Of a DNA stretch of 34,297 nt, positions 29,939-34,297 are shown one piece after another. The notes beneath the pieces were generated by a model. The model was not told the DNA's origin, did not search any database, and was given only the letters and a program-made list of their open reading frames with translations. Source of the stretch: Chara braunii (lineage: Eukaryota > Streptophyta > Charophyceae > Charales > Characeae). How positions within the stretch are numbered: position 1 is the stretch's first letter; each line of letters starts with the position of its first letter. The translations under genes and the position numbers were made by a program. The stretch lies in contig BFEA01000355.1 in NCBI GenBank assembly GCA_003427395.1, positions 338,481-372,777 on the forward strand, in the 5' to 3' direction.

Positions 29939-32900
29939 TCGCTTTCCAGCCGAGGTCCTCAGTGAACAAACTCGGGTTTGGTAAAACGATGATCGCGGCA
30001 AAACGACAACCTCTAAAATATAGCTTGTGATATATGAGTTGAATTACCGCAGGTTAGACACTTAGAATGTTACACATGTAAAGGGAGTGTGAAGTCGCGT
30101 CGCCAATGCCAATAGATGTCGTATTGCCCGGTAGTTACTTGAAGGCTGTGTCCGTTGGCTATGCCATTTGTCATAGCGTCTGAATACAAAATTATAAATT
30201 AAACTAACCAATTAGTCATTATTTACATAGTCTAACCAGATCATTGAATTCTTGAAGTCATATGATATAGGTCTTAATGGTAGACCCGGTCTCTCAACGG
30301 TTGTCTTACGGAGAGGATGTACCGTGTGACATATGATTCCGTCATAATCTATTTAAGGAAATTGTCTTCTCCAATTCTTTACCTAATATGGTATGATGAT
30401 GAGGGTATTGGCCTAAAACGTTAGCTAATTCATGAAAATGTAATAACAAAGGGGTCATGCGCGTCTGTATGATAGATGCATAATAAGCGATGGTATATTA
30501 AGGGTCTGTCAAAATACAAAGGAATCTTCATATTTAGCATACGTTTTCAACGAGTAGAGTTTGAGATATATAAGACATTGTAGCCTTAGAAACCCGATTA
30601 TAGTCATCTTGAGGGATGTATAGAGAAATAGGATAAAGTGAGAGATACTGTGCTTAGTTGTCTTGATAGCTAGGGGGTCAACTGTTTAGTAGAGATCCGA
30701 TTAAAATATTATGTTGATCTGGTATGGGATCTGATTGATGAGGTTGCTTATTAAAAAAACTTACTAGTAGAGGGTCATGAGATACAAGTTAATTATCCAC
30801 TTAGTGACTAGCTAATCATTAAGGGACAAATAGTATAGTAAACATAATATCAGGTCATCTACGTGAAAAGTAAGTGTCTGTTTAAGGTTGTATATGATAG
30901 AGTACGATGACGACTTAGCTTCAGAAGTCATTGCATAAAGAGTTTAATTATATATACTTTATTTTGAAGCTAAGTGAATAGACTCAGACTGTTATCGATT
31001 GGTTACTCAATACAATCAGAGTATGAGAGGGTCTACTCGAGGGTTACCCGACTCCTTAAATTATAGTATTATATAAGGAGTGATAAAACTACTTATTCCC
31101 ACAATGGTAAATATATATGACTTGGTATGAATGAATGTATGTGGAAATGAATGATGTGTATTTCAAGTGACGTATCATTGTATGTTTTCTTCAATAAGGC
31201 TGGACAAACTGTGTGAAATCCACGTTCGACATGGGGCCGGAGGTGAATGGAGTGACCAACCTTTGAAGGGAAGAAATTCTCTCAAAGAAGGTCAGCATAC
31301 AATATCTGTCCTTTGGGGGATTGCAACGTTGATTGATACCTTTGCCCGAGAGGTTTGAAGAGGGTACAGTTAAGTCCTGTAGACGGTAGTGAGACTCAGC
31401 CGGAACAATGTTCCTGGTCCACAGTGGGGTGTTGTCATTTTTCCTTGTACATGAGGGATGACTACATTATCGTTGAAAGGGAGGAAGGTGTTGTGATCAT
31501 ATCAAGACACTGCTTGTAGAGAAAGCGACTGTTGTTCGCCACAAGGGAAGGAGTAGTGACCTAACCGCATGTCGAGCAGAGTCATCTCAGCTTGTTAGTC
31601 GGGGTCTCACTAACCTCGGCTATGAGGGGTGAGGTTGTCCTACTCTATTAAGTAGCCGATTGATGGGGTCGCAACATCGGAATCGGAGGGAGATGTGGTG
31701 AGGCTCAGTCCTAGAAGCGGGGCTCGGGATCTGGGATGTTATCCTTTGATCGGATTACACCACCCCTCGGCACGATATACCCCTATTAAACCTGAAGGAG
31801 TAGTATATTTTATGTCATCGTTATCATTGTCATTGTGACTTCGCTGTGATTTTGTTCTCGTGCAGTCTCAATTGTAACGATTGTTCTCATTGTTAACGAA
31901 GTTACTAGTTGCTGTTTGTTTAAATTGGTACGACTGATTGTTTTGGTATTGTATATTTCGATTTATTTTCCTTACAGTCTCAAACATTTCATCCACTATC
32001 ATAAGTTTATATTCCTTCTTTGGCAGAAGAATGTCACTTACACTTGTATTGTAAAGGTTCGTGAAAACAGGGGGAAAACCCTGCGTACAGTGACGTATTG
32101 CTTATAACATGTTTCTTCGTTGATGATATCGATCGGGATGAGTGAATGTGGCTGAGTTTTGATAATTGTCGTCGAGAAGGTTTAACCCTTTTTGGGACAA
32201 CTTAGCTTAATACTCAGGTATGAGTATTATGCGAACATTTGTGCAATGTATTATTGGAGACAAAGTCTCAAGAGTCTGTATGACGGCGACCTAGACTGAA
32301 TTCTTAAATCTTGGAATTATTTTAGGCAGGCACGGTAAGTGTCCTGCATTCAAAGGCATCAAAGGTTTGTCTTGAGAAAGACGTCACTTATTCCTCTATG
32401 GGGTCAGTCTAAGATAAAGTTGTGAGATCCAAACGAGGAACTCACTCAAATATGTCGATGTTTGAAAGATATCTTTGTATCAATGGTAACATGGAAGTCA
32501 ACATTTTCATGAAAACAATTTTTGGTATATTTTTGAAAGATCCCCAAGACGTGTGTCTGACCGAGCTGTGATCGAGACTTGGAGGACACGATCCCTGAGT
32601 GGCAGCCTGACGATGGTCCTTGTTCATCCACTGAGTGGCAACCTGACAAGGATTAAAATATTTTTCATCATGATTCTTTGTATATATTGAATTGAACATC
32701 GTTCATCCACTTCAGAAGGTCAGTTTGAGGGACTGAATTACCAAGCCTATGGTGAAAAATTGGCATTGTTGGGACGTAACTCCCAGCGTTGGCTGCTGAC
32801 CAAGTATAACCAGGCAGTGGACCTTCTGGTTTTGGCCTGGAGTTGAGACCTGAGGGGTGACCACCCTGATGAAGGAATGAACTCAGTTAGTTATCAGAGG

Positions 32901-33673
32901 GGTCGAATGTAGTCTTTGAAATATATGTGAAAATTTTGATGATAGGACTCACCCGTCATTGCGCAACCAATACGGGGACTATCATTAATATAACAAACAC
33001 GGTAGGCCGCAACTCCGGCCTGATCAGCAGGACTGTGGTGGGTCAAGATGGAGACTGCTTGTCCTCCTATATTAGGCTTCGGGCAGGACAACTGGCAACT
33101 TTGATATTAATATCGAAAGTTGGACATCTAAGGTCTCGGTTAGGACCCGCGTTTGAGGGGTTGAGTTCGCACGCAGACAAATGACCCTGAAGACAACCAA
33201 CGATGACCTGGCCAAAGTCTAAGGGTGAAGAGAAGGAGGAAACATTGTCATACTTGACTATTTTATGTACTGTAGTACGGATCAAGTATCCCCACTTCAT
33301 GTCATTGAATTTATTTTGTAATGTGGGAGACCCGGGTTAAAATTCCGGCAGTTATAATGAAAAGTGAGGTGACGATGTCAATTATAAACCGCACTTTCAG
33401 GGAATCGGATTTCGCTATCTTCTTATCAAAGACGCGCCTTATTTTGGGAAAGGGATTTACCTTCTCTTCCAAGGGGAAAGAGAGGTACATGTATTGTTTC
33501 GTATTGTATTATCTGTTCGGTGATGTTATCGATCATGTCATATTTTATCAGTTGATTTGATTATGAAAAATGATCAAAAGGGGATTTGTATGGATGATTG
33601 TGATAAACGTCTCTGGCGACAGGGACGTCACTTAATAGGGTCTGGGAATGCTGTCGGGCCAAATACCCTTATA
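29939..33673 (+). other. Noncoding AT-rich interior of copy C
   Basis: About 3.7 kb after the primer-binding site with no gag, pol or other recognisable protein; the longest frames are under 90 codons. Inverted repeats are present: GCTATG/CATAGC near 30158-30177, ACTTAGCTTCA/TGAAGCTAAGT (30913-30975) nested around ATAAAG/CTTTAT, and ACTCCTTA/TAAGGAGT (31051-31081). A 36-bp direct repeat ('ctgagtggcagcctgac') lies at 32595-32646. A T-arm-like word ('ccgggttaaaattccgg') lies near 33332-33348. The layout resembles a large retrotransposon derivative (LARD). Confidence 0.5.
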
Positions 33674-34297
33674 TGGCCATGCTTTTGCAATCGGCATAGT
33701 GACGGCATCAGCTACAATGATGGAGCCGATCTGGAAGAGTATGCGCGCGCATTGTTATGACGCGCACTGTGACGGTTAGGATCAGTAGTAATACCCTTCG
33801 ACCGAAAAGGTCGAGGGGTTGACTGGGTCAGTGCGGTGTCAGGTAGATCTACGACACACGCGACACCTGGGCTGATACCTGTCAAACTACCGGTAGTGGG
33901 CCCCTAAAAATGCCAACTTTTGTCTTCTTCTTCTCGGCCTCAAGTACGTGGCACGTCTGCCTTTACTAGGTGGGGTACCAGCCTACCTGCTACTTGAGTG
34001 TTTTCCCCGCTGTTCTAAGTGTGCGGGTTTACCCCGCTACCTTATAATTTTCCCACCGCAACCCTCAAATGGCGCGGTCACGGCTAAGTATTGGCCCTGC
34101 GGGGGTCTCCCTAAAAAGCAAGTGCCCTTGTGGGTCGCATACACACTCAAGTCGACAAGCACTTAGGCAGGCATGCCGTCCGGCAAGTGTGCACACACGC
34201 AAATTTAGAAACGGGCTCAGGCCACTAGGCGGGCTGAGCCCCACTCCTATACACATACAAGAGTTGCTCCTCTTCTACCTGAAGTAGGAGCTAGCTC
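33674..34297 (+). repeat. Dispersed repeat D, copy 2
   Basis: Second copy of the block at 19458-20080, same orientation, running to the last base of the window. The preceding bases 'ggccaaataccc' are the reverse complement of 'gggtatttggcc' at the start of copy 1. The last 95 bases are identical to both flanks of the N gap, so the contig probably ends at the same assembly branch point. Confidence 0.85.

Noticed and set aside
33332-33348. tRNA gene fragment (T-arm with 7-nt loop)
   Set aside because: A lone T-arm-like stem without an A box or acceptor; could be chance.

Overview
This window is repeat-dominated nuclear DNA from a eukaryote, most plausibly a charophyte green alga (Chara-like) or another plant-lineage genome. 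The evidence is indirect. There is an LTR-retrotransposon Gag with a CCHC zinc knuckle, two primer-binding sites complementary to the 3' end of a plant-type tRNA-Asp, an antisense U6 snRNA-derived sequence, abundant (ATT)n, (GT)n and (GA)n microsatellites, and no intact cellular gene. The Gag wording reminded me of Chara hypothetical proteins, but I could not search for it, so the organism is an inference.

Layout. 1-1007: GA-rich and short diverged repeats. 1008-2875 (-): broken gag (copy A) with its tRNA-Asp primer-binding site at 3193-3212. 3213 to roughly 9850 (-): a very long LTR-like region of copy A containing an array of small hairpins (6188-7110). 10216-10296 (-): U6 snRNA pseudogene. 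11023-11596 (+): open GC-rich stretch, possibly another degraded Gag N-terminus. About 13500-17992 (+): the matching LTR-like region of copy B in the opposite orientation, with its own hairpin array (15755-16424) and a 160-bp foldback (14425-14586). 18005-19327 (+): broken gag of copy B. 19458-20565: a dispersed repeat (block D) plus a tRNA-like segment, interrupted by a 95-N assembly gap. 21167-23410: satellite-like tandem repeat with GT tracts. 23480-28140: microsatellites, a 30-bp hairpin minisatellite (25396-26360) and a 290-bp tandem duplication. 28360-29916 (+): a third, diverged LTR-like copy (C), followed by a perfect tRNA-Asp primer-binding site (29919-29938) and about 3.7 kb of AT-rich noncoding interior. 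33674-34297: second copy of block D.

How it fits together. A, B and C look like members of one LTR-retroelement family. A and B face away from each other and make a large imperfect inverted repeat. Only gag remnants are present; I see no protease, reverse transcriptase, RNase H or integrase. This resembles non-autonomous elements of the TR-GAG or LARD type that would depend on another element's Pol.

The most unusual signal is in the LTR-like regions. Copies A and B each carry a spaced array of hairpins whose stems differ from unit to unit yet stay complementary. Many unit-to-unit changes are paired transitions, some with G-T (G-U) intermediates, which suggests selection on RNA secondary structure. 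A and B share the stem pattern but have unrelated loops.
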